The position numbers were made by a program, and so were the translations under genes. Shown here piece by piece: positions 16,555 to 26,345 of a DNA stretch of 64,000 nt. The stretch comes from Pseudonocardiales bacterium (lineage in GTDB: Bacteria > Actinomycetota > Actinomycetes > Mycobacteriales > Pseudonocardiaceae). Numbering within the stretch: position 1 is the stretch's first letter; every line of letters begins with the position of its first letter. The notes beneath the pieces were generated by a model. It was given only the letters and a program-made list of their open reading frames with translations. It was not told the origin of the DNA and made no database searches. The stretch is taken from contig JAFAUB010000166.1 of NCBI GenBank assembly GCA_019243635.1, forward strand, positions 1 to 64,000, in the 5' to 3' direction.

Positions 16555-17304
16555 CTACCCCGCCGGCGGGGCGCTCCCGCTGGCCAGCTCGGACAGCGAG
16601 CGCCACGCCGCCTCGGCGGCCCGTTGCTCGGCTTCCTTCTTGGTCCGGCCCCGACCGGTTCCCCGCTCCACCCCGGCTATCACGGCGGTCGCGGTGAACT
16701 CCTTGAGGTGGTCGGGTCCGTCCTCGGTGATCCGGTACTCCGGCACCCCCAGCTCGCGGCCGGCGGTGAGCTCCTGAAGGCTGGTCTTCCAGTCCAAGCC
16801 GGCGCCCAGCAGGGGCGCCATCACCAGCAGCGGGTCGAACAGCCGGTGCACCACGCCGCGGGCGACGTCCATGCCGTGCTGCAGGTACACCGCGCCGATC
16901 AGTGCCTCGACGGTGTCGGCCAGGATGCTGGACTTGTTGCGGCCCTCGGTGAGCTCCTCGCCCCGACCTAGCAGCAGGTACTCGCCGAGACCGCTGGTGC
17001 CCAGCCCGCGGGCCACGCCGGCCAGCGCGTGCATGTTCACCACGCTGGCGCGCAGCTTGGCGAGCTGCCCCTCGGGCAGGTCAGGATGGGTGCGAAACAG
17101 GTGGTCGGTGACGACCACACCGAGCACGGCATCGCCGAGGAACTCCAGGCGCTCGTTGGGTTCGAGGCCACCACTCTCGTAGGCGTAGGAGCGGTGGGTG
17201 AGGGCCAGCGTCAGAAGCTCGGCGTCGATCTCGACGCCGAGCGCGGTGAGCAGGGGGGTCAGATCCGATAGGTGACCCCGCGAAGACCGGTTCCCCAAGG
17301 GTAC
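16555..17304 (-). CDS. rnc: Ribonuclease III
   Basis: About 249 residues if started at GTG 17304. The frame stays open to 17445, but that would overlap rpmF. The catalytic signature [13 protein letters not shown] (Glu and Asp metal ligands) is near residue 43, with a second acidic cluster at [13 protein letters not shown] dsRNA-binding domain begins near residue 168 ([20 protein letters not shown]). It processes rRNA precursors and structured mRNAs. It lies between rpmF and mutM, the usual actinobacterial order. Confidence 0.95.
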   Translation of the reverse strand, partial: VPLGNRSSRGHLSDLTPLLTALGVEIDAELLTLALTHRSYAYESGGLEPNERLEFLGDAVLGVVVTDHLFRTHPDLPEGQLAKLRASVVNMHALAGVARGLGTSGLGEYLLLGRGEELTEGRNKSSILADTVEALIGAVYLQHGMDVARGVVHRLFDPLLVMAPLLGAGLDWKTSLQELTAGRELGVPEYRITEDGPDHLKEFTATAVIAGVERGTGRGRTKKEAEQRAAEAAWRSLSELASGSAPPAG

Positions 17305-17318
17305 GTCGCGTCGTGGAG

Positions 17319-17501
17319 TCAGGATGGTCGGACGACCTGGCGGCCGCCGTATTTCCCGCAATAGGGGCAGACCATGTGCGGTGGCTTCGGCTGCCGGCAG
17401 GCCCGGTTCGAGCACACCGCGAGCGTCGGCGCGCCCGCCTTCCACTGGGCTCGCCGCGAGCGGGTGTTCGACCGGGACATCCTGCGTTTGGGAACGGCCA
17501 C
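17319..17501 (-). CDS. rpmF: 50S ribosomal protein L32
   Basis: 60 residues from GTG 17501, one base after the stop of the YceD-like gene; the longer frame to 17522 lacks conservation. The N-terminus [20 protein letters not shown] is the L32 signature. Four cysteines (VCSNRAC and CPYCG) form a zinc ribbon, the C+ form. In zinc-starved actinobacteria such proteins are often replaced by cysteine-free paralogues; none is in this window. Confidence 0.96.
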   Translation of the reverse strand: MAVPKRRMSRSNTRSRRAQWKAGAPTLAVCSNRACRQPKPPHMVCPYCGKYGGRQVVRPS

Positions 17502-17502
17502 G

Positions 17503-18081
17503 TTACTCGTTCTCCTCGTCATTTCCGCGCAGCCGCTGCTTCAGTACGGCCCAGCGCGGGTCCATCGTCTCATGCCGGTGATCCGTACCCAGTTCCGCCC
17601 ACTTGCCGCCACATTCCGGACACAGTCCAGGACAGTCCTCGCCGCAGAGCGGGGCCTGCGGCAGCGCCAGCAGCAGCGCATCGCGAACCACCGGCTCGAG
17701 GTCGATCAGGCCGTCGACGACCCGGCTGACCTCGTCGGGATCAGTGCTGCTCTCGGTTGCCGAGTCCGGATAGGCGAACAGCTCGGTCAGCTCGACCTCA
17801 AGGGAATCCACCAGCGGTTCCAGGCATCGGGCGCACTGACCGGTGACCGGCGCCGATGCCGCGCCCGACACCAGCACACCCTCCACGACCGACTCCAGCC
17901 GCACGTCCAGGGAGACCTCGTCTCCCGCGGCAACCCCGACCACGTCCATCCCCAGCGCGGCTGGCAGCCGGATGTCTCGGTGGTAGCGGCGCATCGCCCC
18001 AGGACGTCGACCCAGGTCCCTCGTGTCGATCACCCATGGGGCGGTCGGGTCGGGTCGAGCGGGAGTGGTCTTTCGCGGCAT
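17503..18081 (-). CDS. YceD/DUF177-family protein
   Basis: 192 residues from ATG 18081 (the open frame extends to 18135). Conserved features: [18 protein letters not shown] at the N-terminus, a zinc-binding-like [10 protein letters not shown] block near residue 87, and a C-terminal [16 protein letters not shown] cluster. DUF177 proteins accompany rpmF in most bacteria and are linked to 23S rRNA or ribosome assembly. The one-base gap to rpmF implies translational coupling. Confidence 0.93.
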   Translation of the reverse strand: MPRKTTPARPDPTAPWVIDTRDLGRRPGAMRRYHRDIRLPAALGMDVVGVAAGDEVSLDVRLESVVEGVLVSGAASAPVTGQCARCLEPLVDSLEVELTELFAYPDSATESSTDPDEVSRVVDGLIDLEPVVRDALLLALPQAPLCGEDCPGLCPECGGKWAELGTDHRHETMDPRWAVLKQRLRGNDEENE

Positions 18082-18140
18082 CAGGGTGCAGGGTAGGCGA
18101 CGGTGCCCGGACGCGGACAACGGTGGGCTCAGCACGGTGG

Positions 18141-18839
18141 CTACCGGGGGTACTCGCCAGCCCCGACGGGCACCGACCCACCGCGATGGGCGCGGCCGCG
18201 CCCGACGGTGCGCAGAGTGCGGTTGAGCAGGTCCTCGAACTCCGCGAGGGTGGCTTCGACATAGGCATCACATTCCGAGCGCAACCGGTGAACCTCGGTG
18301 CTCACCTCCTCGTGGATCCGGGTGGCCTCGGCTCGGGCCGCCTGCACCACCTGGGTCTGCTCGACCAGCCGGGCCTGCTCGGCGCGGCCGTCGGCGACGG
18401 CCCGCTCGTAGGCAGCCCTCCCGGCCGCTGTCATCCGCTCCACCTCAGCCTCCGCGCGCCCGGTGAGCTCCTGGTACTCCCGGCGCCCGGTGGCCGCAAG
18501 GCGCTCAGCCTCGGCTTGCGCCTCGGCGACCATCGACTCGGCGTGGGCCCGAGCCTCGGCGGTCAGCCGCTCGGCCTCCTCGCGCGCCCCGGTCACCGAC
18601 CGCTGCGCCTCCTGCCGCGCGGTCTCCACCAGCTCGTCCCGATGGTCCAGCACGTCCTGAGCGTCATCGAGCTCCGCGGGGATCGCGTCACGGATGTCGT
18701 CGAGCAGTTCGAGCACATCCCCGCGGGGCACCACGCAGCTGGCGGTCATCGGTACCCCACGCGCCTCCTCCAGTGTGGTGACAAGGTCGTCAAGTGCCTC
18801 GAAGACCCGGTACACCGGCCCTTTTCGCTCCTCATCCAC
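18141..18839 (-). CDS. sepIVA: SepIVA-like DivIVA-domain septation protein
   Basis: 232 residues. A short N-terminal DivIVA-like region contains VYRVFEALDDLVTTLEEARG. A long coiled coil rich in Ala, Glu and Arg spans residues 65-215, with repeating AEAERL/AEARAHAE heptads. Its position directly upstream of the DUF177-rpmF-rnc block equals that of mycobacterial SepIVA (Rv2927c), a cell-division and polar-growth factor. Orthology is inferred from synteny and architecture. The charged tail RGRAHRGG may be disordered. Confidence 0.8.
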   Translation of the reverse strand: MDEERKGPVYRVFEALDDLVTTLEEARGVPMTASCVVPRGDVLELLDDIRDAIPAELDDAQDVLDHRDELVETARQEAQRSVTGAREEAERLTAEARAHAESMVAEAQAEAERLAATGRREYQELTGRAEAEVERMTAAGRAAYERAVADGRAEQARLVEQTQVVQAARAEATRIHEEVSTEVHRLRSECDAYVEATLAEFEDLLNRTLRTVGRGRAHRGGSVPVGAGEYPR

Positions 18840-18917
18840 AGCCGCCAGTCTGGCCGGTCGGACGACCCGGATGCGGGAACTCGCGCCGCCTCGGCGTGTC
18901 CGTCCAACGGCCGGAAA

Positions 18918-19403
18918 TCAATGCCGCTGACCGGCGAGCCGGATGACCAGTCGTTGGTGCACCGTGGCCGGTAGCAGATGACCCACGTCACCACCGTAGG
19001 TGGCGACCTCCTTGACCACCGAGCTGGACAGATAGCTGTAGTGCGGCTTGCTCGGCAAGAACATCGTGTCCACACCGGAGAGCTGGTAGTTCAGCTGGGC
19101 CATCTGCAGCTCGTAGTCGAAGTCACTGACCGCGCGCAGGCCCTTCACGATCGTGGCGATCCCGTTGGTGGTGCAGTAGTCCACGAGCAGCCCGTGCCAG
19201 GAGTCGACGCGGACACCCGCCAGATGCTCGGTGATCTCCTTCAACATCGCCATCCGGTCGGAGACCTCGAACAGGCAGCTCTTGGTCTTGTTGATCAGAA
19301 CGGCGACCACGACCTCGTCGAACTGGCTCGCGGCCCGCTCGATGATGTCGAGGTGGCCGTTGGTGGCGGGGTCGTAAGAACCGGGACACACCGCACGCCT
19401 CAT
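18918..19403 (-). CDS. coaD: Phosphopantetheine adenylyltransferase
   Basis: 161 residues, standard size. AVCPGSYDPATNGHLDIIER contains the (T/H)xGH nucleotidyltransferase motif. The C-terminal YSYLSSSVVKEVATYGGDV is the second signature, with the ISSSxxR-like active-site strand. It catalyses the penultimate step of CoA synthesis. The ATG overlaps the rsmD stop by four bases, so the two genes are translationally coupled. Confidence 0.97.
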   Translation of the reverse strand: MRRAVCPGSYDPATNGHLDIIERAASQFDEVVVAVLINKTKSCLFEVSDRMAMLKEITEHLAGVRVDSWHGLLVDYCTTNGIATIVKGLRAVSDFDYELQMAQLNYQLSGVDTMFLPSKPHYSYLSSSVVKEVATYGGDVGHLLPATVHQRLVIRLAGQRH

Positions 19404-19972
19404 GCGCTACCGTAATACACGACGGTGTCGCCATACCGCCGGTGAGTGAGCGCACTCACACCAACCGGCCAGGCGGGCGCGCGTGCCGTGACCGAGCGCT
19501 CCACCACGAGTAGCGCCGCCGGCGCCAGCCACCCGCCGGCCAGGGCGCTCAGCACACCGTCCAGAGCAGCGTCCTCGAGCGCGTAGGGGGGGTCGGCGAG
19601 CACCACGTCGTAGGGCACACCCGGCTCACCACGCAGCAGCACGGACACCTCCGCCGTGCTCACGTGCGCTGCGGCGCCGTCCGGCCCCCCCAGTCCGAGC
19701 GCCTCGACGTTGCGGTGCAGCACGGCGGCCGCGCGCCGGTCGGCCTCCACGAACCGGACATATGCCGCCCCTCGGGACAGCGCCTCCAACCCCAGCGCGC
19801 CAGATCCGGCGTAGAGGTCGAGCACCCGGGCCCCCTCGAGGTCCCGACGTGCCTGCAGCGCGCTGAACACCGCCTCCCGGACCCGGTCCGACGTCGGTCG
19901 GGTGCCGCGCGGCGGGACAGCCAGCCGCCGCCCCCCGGCGGTACCCGCCACGATCCGCACCATGCCGCCCAT
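19400..19972 (-). CDS. rsmD: 16S rRNA (guanine(966)-N2)-methyltransferase
   Basis: 190 residues from ATG 19972 (19963 is also possible). RIVAGTAGGRRLAVPP at the N-terminus and RPTSDRVREAVFSAL are conserved. VLDLYAGSGALGLEAL is the SAM-binding motif I, and VVLADPPYAL carries the catalytic DPPY. The frame extends to 20152 but that part has no conservation. It precedes coaD, the standard pairing, and diverges from the haloperoxidase gene. Confidence 0.95.
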   Translation of the reverse strand: MGGMVRIVAGTAGGRRLAVPPRGTRPTSDRVREAVFSALQARRDLEGARVLDLYAGSGALGLEALSRGAAYVRFVEADRRAAAVLHRNVEALGLGGPDGAAAHVSTAEVSVLLRGEPGVPYDVVLADPPYALEDAALDGVLSALAGGWLAPAALLVVERSVTARAPAWPVGVSALTHRRYGDTVVYYGSA

Positions 19973-20095
19973 GATGCCGCCGCGCGGCGTGTTCTCATCG
20001 GTCCAGGGTGCGCCGGGTGTATCAGCGGTCGGTGCTCCCTTCTCCTCATCCGCGACGCGCGGTCCGCGCGCGCATTTCTGAAGGGAGAGAAACCA

Positions 20096-21535
20096 GTGGA
20101 TTCGATCTTGTACTGGAACGAGGTCGCCACGGAGGCCGATCGCACGACGCATACCACGCTCGCGCCGAGCGAGGCTGGGGTCAGGGGCCCGGCGGGCAGC
20201 TCACGAGCCCTGGCGATCGTGCACCTGGCTATGCATGACGCCTATTTCGGCATCAACTCCGACTCGCACGAGCCCTACCTAGGGTCTGGCCTACCCACAG
20301 TTCCCGCCGACGCCGGCACCGACGCTGCGATCGCCGGTGCCGCGCACGCCGCCCTGAGCGCGCTGTACCCGACGCAGAAGGCCTTCTTCGACGCTCGGCA
20401 CGCCGCCGCCGGGTTGATCATCGGCAAGCCCGACACCGACGGTCATGTCTTCGGTCGCAAGGTCGCGGCGGCGATCTTGGCTCTGCGCCGGAACGACCCC
20501 GGTCTCGGCGACGACGGCTATGCGTCCTCGGTCGCCCCCGGCCACCACCGGCAGGACCCGGACAACCCAGGACAAGGCTTCTACGCACCGTTCTACGGTG
20601 CCCAGTCACACTGCTTCGCTGTGACCACCCGCCACCACCTCGGTGACCCCCCTCGGCCCCCGAGCGCGGAGTACGACCAGGCCGTCAGGCAGGTGCGCAC
20701 CAAGGGCATCGCCCCGCAACTCATCGGGACACTGCCGGCCGACCTGGTCGAGAACCATCCTCCCCGCACTCCCAACGAGACCTCCATCGGGGTGTTCTGG
20801 AGCTACGACGGGACCAAGGGCCTCGGCACGCCGCCGCGGCTGTACAACCAGATCATTCGCGAGGTCGCCAACGGGCAGGGCAACGACATCGCTCAGAACG
20901 CCCGGTTGTTCGCCCTGGTCAATGCCGCGATGGGCGATGCGGGCATCCTGGCCTGGACCGACAAGTACTTCTATGACGTGTGGCGCCCGGTGCTGGGGAT
21001 TCGGGAGCACGACTCCTCCTCGGGCCCGACCGGAGTGGGTGGGGACGTCCTGGACCCAGACGCCGACCCCGGCTGGCTCCCGTTCGGTGCGCAGAACACG
21101 AACAGCGTCGGTGTGAAGGACTTCACACCGCCCTTCCCGGCCTACCCCTCGGGCCACGCGACGTTCGGCGGGGCGGTCTTCCAGTCTGTCCGGCAGTTCT
21201 ACGGCCAAGGCGAGCTTGGTCCGGACACCCTGGCGGCCGGTCTTGAGTTCGTCTCCGACGAGCTCAACGGGATCAACGTCGACAACACCGGAACTGTCCG
21301 GCAGCGCCGGGTGCGTAGCTTCCCCCGCGGCCTGTGGGAGATGATCCAGGAAAACGGCCTCAGCCGGACCTTCCTCGGTGTGCACTGGCTGTTCGACGCC
21401 TTCGCCGTCAATCCGGACGGCGAGATGGACCTCACCCAGAACGTCGGCGGAGTCAGGCTCGGTATCGACATCGCCAACGACATCGCCGCCAACGGGCTCC
21501 ATGCGGCCGACGCGGCGGGCCCAGCCTCGGCGTGA
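20096..21535 (+). CDS. Vanadium-dependent haloperoxidase-like PAP2 protein
   Basis: 479 residues from GTG 20096, chosen because AAGGGAGAG lies seven bases upstream. The C-terminal half has the vanadate/phosphate-binding motifs: PAYPSGHATFGGAVFQSVR (PSGH motif) near residue 350 and RTFLGVHWLFDAFAV (His motif) near residue 427. An upstream Lys/Arg-containing DKYFYDVWRPV supplies the first motif. VHPO enzymes halogenate electron-rich substrates; bacterial homologues also include phosphatases, and the fold alone does not decide. No signal peptide is visible. Between rsmD and pyc it is an insertion relative to the mycobacterial order. Confidence 0.88.
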   Translation: MDSILYWNEVATEADRTTHTTLAPSEAGVRGPAGSSRALAIVHLAMHDAYFGINSDSHEPYLGSGLPTVPADAGTDAAIAGAAHAALSALYPTQKAFFDARHAAAGLIIGKPDTDGHVFGRKVAAAILALRRNDPGLGDDGYASSVAPGHHRQDPDNPGQGFYAPFYGAQSHCFAVTTRHHLGDPPRPPSAEYDQAVRQVRTKGIAPQLIGTLPADLVENHPPRTPNETSIGVFWSYDGTKGLGTPPRLYNQIIREVANGQGNDIAQNARLFALVNAAMGDAGILAWTDKYFYDVWRPVLGIREHDSSSGPTGVGGDVLDPDADPGWLPFGAQNTNSVGVKDFTPPFPAYPSGHATFGGAVFQSVRQFYGQGELGPDTLAAGLEFVSDELNGINVDNTGTVRQRRVRSFPRGLWEMIQENGLSRTFLGVHWLFDAFAVNPDGEMDLTQNVGGVRLGIDIANDIAANGLHAADAAGPASA

Positions 21536-21551
21536 CCTGCGGCTGCGCTCC

Positions 21552-24500
21552 TCACGGGGAGCGCAGCTCCAGGATCAGGTCACCGCCCTCTACCTGCTGC
21601 ACGGTCTTGATGGCCAGCCGGGCCACCGTGCCGCTTACGGGGGCGGTGATCCCGGCTTCCATCTTCATCGCCTCGATGACGGCCACCGGCGCTCCCGCGA
21701 CCACCTCGTCGCCTTCGGACACCTGCAGGGTGACCACGCCGGCGAACGGCGCCGCGACCTGGTTGCTATCGGACCTGTCGGCCTTCTCGGCGGCGGGGAC
21801 CTTCGAGGCAACGGAGCGGTCCCGGACCTGCAACGGCCGCAGCTGCCCGTTGAGCGTGCACATCACGGTGCGCATGCCGCGTTCGTCGACGTCTCCGATC
21901 GCCTGTAGCTGGATCAGCAGTCGCACCCCGGGGTCGAGGTCCACAGCGTGCTCCTCACCGGGGCGCAGCCCGTAGAAGAACTCCTTGCTGGGCAGCACCG
22001 AGGTGTCCCCGTAGGCCTCGCGATGTTCCTCGAACTCCGCCGTCGGACCGGCGAACAGCAGCCGGTTCAGCGTCCGCGCCCGGTCCCCCTGCAGGCCCTG
22101 CCGGTCCCGCGCGGACAGTCCGGTCATCCCCCGAGGGCCGCCGCGGCCCACCAGCGCCTTGGTGCGCAGGGGCTCGGGCCACCCTCCAGGGGGAACACCG
22201 AGCTCGCCGTGCAGGAAGCCGATCACCGAGTCGGGTATGTCGAAGCGGGCGGGGTCGGCCTCGAACTCCTTCGGCTCGACGCCGGCGCCGACCAGGTGCA
22301 GCGCCAGATCCCCGACGACCTTGGACGACGGGGTCACCTTCACCAGCCGCCCGAGCATCCGGTCGGCCGCCGCATAGGCCTCCTCGACCTGCTCGAAGCG
22401 GTCCGCCAGGCCCAGCGCCACGGCCTGCTGGCGTAGGTTGGACAGCTGGCCACCGGGGATCTCATGGTGGTAGACCCGCCCGGTGGGCGAGGCCAGGCCG
22501 GACTCGAAGGGTGCGTAGACCTTGCGCACCAGCTCCCAGTAGGGCTCCAGATCGCACACCGCCTGCAGGTCCAACCCGGTGCAGCGCTCGGTGTGCTCGG
22601 TGGCCGCGACCAGCGCGGACAGCGCCGGCTGCGAGGTGGAGCCCGCCATCGACGCGGTGGCCGCGTCCACCGCGTCCACCCCGGTGTCGATCGCGGCGAG
22701 CAGAGTGGCGAGCTGACCACCCGGGGTGTCGTGAGTATGCAGGTGCACCGGCAGGTCGAACCGGCTGCGCAGCGCCGCCACCAGCGTCCGGGCCGCTGGG
22801 GGGCGCAGCAGGCCGGCCATGTCCTTGATCGCCAGCACATGGGCACCGGTCTGAGCGATCTGCTCGGCCAGCCGCAGGTAGTAGTCCAGCGTGTACAGCC
22901 TCTCCGCGGGGTCGGACAGGTCAGCGGTGTAGCACAGCGCCACCTCGGCGACGGCCCGGTCGGTCTCGCGCACCGCATCGATGGCCGGACGCATCTGGGA
23001 CACGTCGTTGAGCGCGTCGAAGATCCGGAAGATGTCCAGCCCGGTCTCGACGGCCTGCTTGACGAAGGCGGCGGTCACCTCGGTCGGGTAGGGCGTGTAG
23101 CCGACGGTGTTGCGCCCGCGCAGCAGCATCTGCAGACACACGTTGGGCACCGCCGCGCGCAACGCGGCCAGCCGCTCCCAGGGGTCCTCGGCGAGGAAGC
23201 GCAGCGCCACGTCGTAGGTCGCGCCACCCCAGCACTCCAGCGACAGCAGCTGCGGGGTCATCCGGGCGACGTGGGGCGCCACGGCGATCATGTCCTTGCT
23301 GCGCACCCGGGTCGCCAGCAGCGACTGGTGGGCGTCCCGGAAGGTGGTATCGGTGACGCCGACGTGGTCCGCGGCCCGCAGCCGGCGCGCGAATCCCTCC
23401 GGGCCCAGCGTGAGGAGCCGGCACCGGGACCCGGTGGGCGGACGGGTGTCCAGGTCGATCAGCGGCAGTTTGGTCACCGGATCGGGCAGGTCGGGGGGAT
23501 CGCCGTGCGGCCGGTTCACCGTCACGTCCCCGAGGTAGGTCAGCAACCGGGTGCCGCGGTCCGCAGAGCGCTGGGCGGTGAGCAGGTGCGGCCGCTGCTC
23601 GATGAAGGAGGTGGTGACCCTGCCCGCCATGAAGTCCGGCTCGTCGAGCAGCGCGAGCAGGAACGGGATGTTGGTGGCCACCCCGCGGATCCGGAACTCG
23701 GCCAGCGCCCGGCGGGCCCGGCGTACCGCAGTGGCGAAGTCGCGCCCTCGGCAGGTGACCTTGACCAGCAGGGAGTCGAAGTGCGCGCTGATCTGGGCGC
23801 CCGTTTGCATGGTGCCGCCGTCCAGCCGGATCCCGGGACCGAGGGCTGAGCGGTACGCGGTGACCGTGCCGATGTCCGGGCGGAACTCGTTGGCCGGGTC
23901 CTCGGTGGTGATCCGGCACTGCAGCGCGGCACCGTGCGGCACGATCGCGCCCCGGCACAGCCCGAGGTCGGCCAGCGTCTCCCCCGCCGCGATCCGCAGC
24001 TGGGCGCCGACCAGATCGACATCGGTGATCTCCTCGGTCACCGTGTGCTCGACCTGGATGCGTGGGTTCATCTCGATGAACACGTGCTGACCGTCGCGGT
24101 CGACGAGGAACTCCACGGTGCCCGCGTTGACGTAGCCGATTCTCCGGGCGAAGGTGACCGCGTCGGCGCAGATCCGGTCCCGCAGATCGGGGTCCAGGTT
24201 GGGCGCGGGGGCCACCTCCACGACCTTCTGGTGCCGGCGCTGCACCGAGCAGTCCCGCTCGTAGAGGTGGATGACGTCCCCGGTCGGGTCGGCGAGGATC
24301 TGCACCTCGATATGCCGGGGGTCGAGGACCGCCCGCTCCAGGAACACGGTCGGGTCACCGAATGCCGACTCGGCCTCCCGACTGGCCGCCTCCAGCGCGG
24401 TGCGCAGGCCGATAGGCTCGGTAACTCTGCGCATGCCGCGCCCACCGCCCCCGGCGACGGCCTTGACGAAGACCGGGAACCCGATCTCACCGGCGGCGGC

Positions 24501-24935
24501 CATCAGTCGGTCGATGTCGGCCGACGGTGCGCAGGACGCCAGCACCGGCACTCCGGCCTCACGCGCCGCGGCCACCGCCCGCGACTTGTTACCCGCCAGC
24601 GCCAGCACGGTGGGAGGCGGCCCGACGAAGGTGATGCCGGCCCGCTGGCAGGCCAGGGCCAGCTCCGGGTTCTCCGACAGGAAACCGTAACCGGGGTAGA
24701 CGGCGTCGGCCCCGGCACGCTGGGCGGCCCGGATGATCTCCGACACCGAGAGGTAGGCCCGGACCGGATGACCTCTCTCACCGATCTGGTAGGCCTCGTT
24801 GGCCTTGAGCCGGTGCTCGGAGTTGCGGTCCTCGTAGGGGAACACCGCGACCGTCTGGCAGCCCAGTTCGTAGGCGGCCCGAAACGCCCGGATCGCGATC
24901 TCCCCGCGGTTGGCGACCAGCACCTTGCCGAACAT
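21552..24935 (-). CDS. pyc: Pyruvate carboxylase
   Basis: 1127 residues, full family length. In order: biotin carboxylase (VLVANRGEIAIRAFRAAYEL at the N-terminus, the KAVAGGGGRGMRRV ATP-grasp loop, FIEMNPRIQVEHTVTEE), carboxyltransferase (DTTFRDAHQSLLATRVRSKD near residue 530), and a C-terminal biotin carrier with VIEAMKMEAGITAPV. It makes oxaloacetate from pyruvate to refill the TCA cycle. It follows coaD/rsmD at a distance, as in mycobacteria. It is monocistronic here. Confidence 0.97.
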   Translation of the reverse strand: MFGKVLVANRGEIAIRAFRAAYELGCQTVAVFPYEDRNSEHRLKANEAYQIGERGHPVRAYLSVSEIIRAAQRAGADAVYPGYGFLSENPELALACQRAGITFVGPPPTVLALAGNKSRAVAAAREAGVPVLASCAPSADIDRLMAAAGEIGFPVFVKAVAGGGGRGMRRVTEPIGLRTALEAASREAESAFGDPTVFLERAVLDPRHIEVQILADPTGDVIHLYERDCSVQRRHQKVVEVAPAPNLDPDLRDRICADAVTFARRIGYVNAGTVEFLVDRDGQHVFIEMNPRIQVEHTVTEEITDVDLVGAQLRIAAGETLADLGLCRGAIVPHGAALQCRITTEDPANEFRPDIGTVTAYRSALGPGIRLDGGTMQTGAQISAHFDSLLVKVTCRGRDFATAVRRARRALAEFRIRGVATNIPFLLALLDEPDFMAGRVTTSFIEQRPHLLTAQRSADRGTRLLTYLGDVTVNRPHGDPPDLPDPVTKLPLIDLDTRPPTGSRCRLLTLGPEGFARRLRAADHVGVTDTTFRDAHQSLLATRVRSKDMIAVAPHVARMTPQLLSLECWGGATYDVALRFLAEDPWERLAALRAAVPNVCLQMLLRGRNTVGYTPYPTEVTAAFVKQAVETGLDIFRIFDALNDVSQMRPAIDAVRETDRAVAEVALCYTADLSDPAERLYTLDYYLRLAEQIAQTGAHVLAIKDMAGLLRPPAARTLVAALRSRFDLPVHLHTHDTPGGQLATLLAAIDTGVDAVDAATASMAGSTSQPALSALVAATEHTERCTGLDLQAVCDLEPYWELVRKVYAPFESGLASPTGRVYHHEIPGGQLSNLRQQAVALGLADRFEQVEEAYAAADRMLGRLVKVTPSSKVVGDLALHLVGAGVEPKEFEADPARFDIPDSVIGFLHGELGVPPGGWPEPLRTKALVGRGGPRGMTGLSARDRQGLQGDRARTLNRLLFAGPTAEFEEHREAYGDTSVLPSKEFFYGLRPGEEHAVDLDPGVRLLIQLQAIGDVDERGMRTVMCTLNGQLRPLQVRDRSVASKVPAAEKADRSDSNQVAAPFAGVVTLQVSEGDEVVAGAPVAVIEAMKMEAGITAPVSGTVARLAIKTVQQVEGGDLILELRSP

Positions 24936-25106
24936 TGCCGGCTCCCTCCCCGCACAGCCGCGTGGTCAGAATCTGCTGCCGCGGCTCCAAGCGCATCATC
25001 GCAGGTGATGACCGTTGCCGGAGGAGATGTGACCCACCAGCCGCAAGAGCCCTCCCACGCGAGCGCCTGGAGGGGTATCAAGGATGGGGCACGAAAGGAC
25101 GCGGCC

Positions 25107-25919
25107 ATGGGCAGAGCGCAGTACCGTCGATACCATCGCCATCACCACCGATGGGGTCCGACGCGGCGGCCCGTCGGCCCACTGCCGGTACTGCTGTGTG
25201 CGGCGGCGGTGCTGGCCGGCGCTGGTGTGATCACTGCTGGGGTGATCACTGTGGCCCTGGTCACCATGCTGAGTGTCCTGGGGCCACCCATGCTGTTCGG
25301 AGTGGGCGCGGTAGTCGTGATGCGACACCTGCACCGCAGCCACCGCTGGGCGACGGGCCGGCAGCAGCCCATGCCCACGGCGCGGCCGGCTCAACCCGTT
25401 GCGCGGATCCAGCCGGTCCCGGACTGGCAGGCGACCCGGGCCCGGTTCGCCGAGCTGCGCGGTGAGTACGGTCAGTTCGAGTGCGACCCGCTCGCGGTGC
25501 TGCGGCTGCCCGCGCTGACCGACGTCACCGTGCCCTCCACCGGCCGGTTCGTGGAGGCCTTCGCCGAGGCCCAGGCCCTGGACACCGACACCAGACCACC
25601 AGCCGCACACTGCGCTCGCTTCGCCACCGCGGTGGATCAGGCGTGGCGTGCCTGGCACGCCGCCCGCGACGCGGCGGAACGCATCCGGCTCGCCGGGATC
25701 CCCGCGCCCGAGCGGGCCACCGTGCAACGGGCGATCAAGTTGCTCACCATGGCCCGCGACTCCGACCACGACGCCGAGCGCATCGCCGCGTACGCCAAGG
25801 CCCGCGCGGAGCTGGCGAAGCTGGACCGCGTCGGGACGCTTCGACTACCGCCGGCCGCAGCCGCGGCGCTGGACGTCGCATCCCGCGGCCAGCTCCCCGC
25901 CGGCGAGGCGGTGGGTTAG
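25107..25919 (+). CDS. Hypothetical two-TM membrane protein
   Basis: 270 residues from ATG 25107, with GAAAGGA about eight bases upstream. The N-terminus is His/Arg-rich (RYRRYHRHHHRW). Two hydrophobic segments follow (residues 27-50 and 53-70: LPVLLCAAAVLAGAGVITAG, then LVTMLSVLGPPMLFGVGAVV). The remaining 190 residues are a soluble alpha-helical domain. I recognise no family; several actinomycetes carry similar unannotated proteins. It stands alone downstream of divergent pyc and ends six bases from a gene remnant. Confidence 0.7.
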   Translation: MGRAQYRRYHRHHHRWGPTRRPVGPLPVLLCAAAVLAGAGVITAGVITVALVTMLSVLGPPMLFGVGAVVVMRHLHRSHRWATGRQQPMPTARPAQPVARIQPVPDWQATRARFAELRGEYGQFECDPLAVLRLPALTDVTVPSTGRFVEAFAEAQALDTDTRPPAAHCARFATAVDQAWRAWHAARDAAERIRLAGIPAPERATVQRAIKLLTMARDSDHDAERIAAYAKARAELAKLDRVGTLRLPPAAAAALDVASRGQLPAGEAVG

Positions 25920-25924
25920 CCGGG

Positions 25925-26345
25925 TCAGCGCCTCGGTACCGGCGACTCAGCCGAGGACGGCGGGCTCGGCGGTGGCTGGCCCCCGAACTCGGCCAGCGGC
26001 GCACCGCGCCACAACGCCAGCGCGGTGCGCAAGGTTTCGGCCGCTCGCACCGGGTCGGAGAACAGCGCCTCATGGCCATCACCGGCCAGCCGCTCGAACC
26101 GCACAGCGTCGACCGCCTCAGGCGGGACGGCCAGCACATAGCCATGACCGCAGGTGCCGAGCATCCCATCCTTGGTTCGCGGCACACGACCGGGATCGAG
26201 TGCCCTGCGCAGGTGGGAGATATAGGTCTGTAGCGTGTTCGCGGCGGTGGCCGGCGGCTCGGTGCCCCAGAGCACCTCGACCAGCCGGTCCACCGAGACC
26301 ACCTGGTTGGCGTGCACCACGAGCACGGCCAGACGACCCAGTGCT
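25925..26345 (-). pseudogene. SARP/AfsR-type regulator remnant
   Basis: Encodes the core of a SARP DNA-binding domain: HANQVVSVDRLVEVLWGTEP, NTLQTYISHLRRALDPGR and TCGHGYVLAVPPEAVDAVRF, followed by the start of a BTAD domain. The first 20-25 residues of the OmpR-like fold are missing. The BTAD domain stops after about 30 residues in a Pro/Ser-rich nonsense tail. The truncated 5' end meets, head-on, a fragment of an acyl-CoA ligase gene. Confidence 0.75.

Noticed and set aside
22464..23849. 461-codon frame antisense to pyc
   Set aside because: Shadow frame of the highly conserved pyruvate carboxylase gene, Gly/Arg/His-rich and without start signals.
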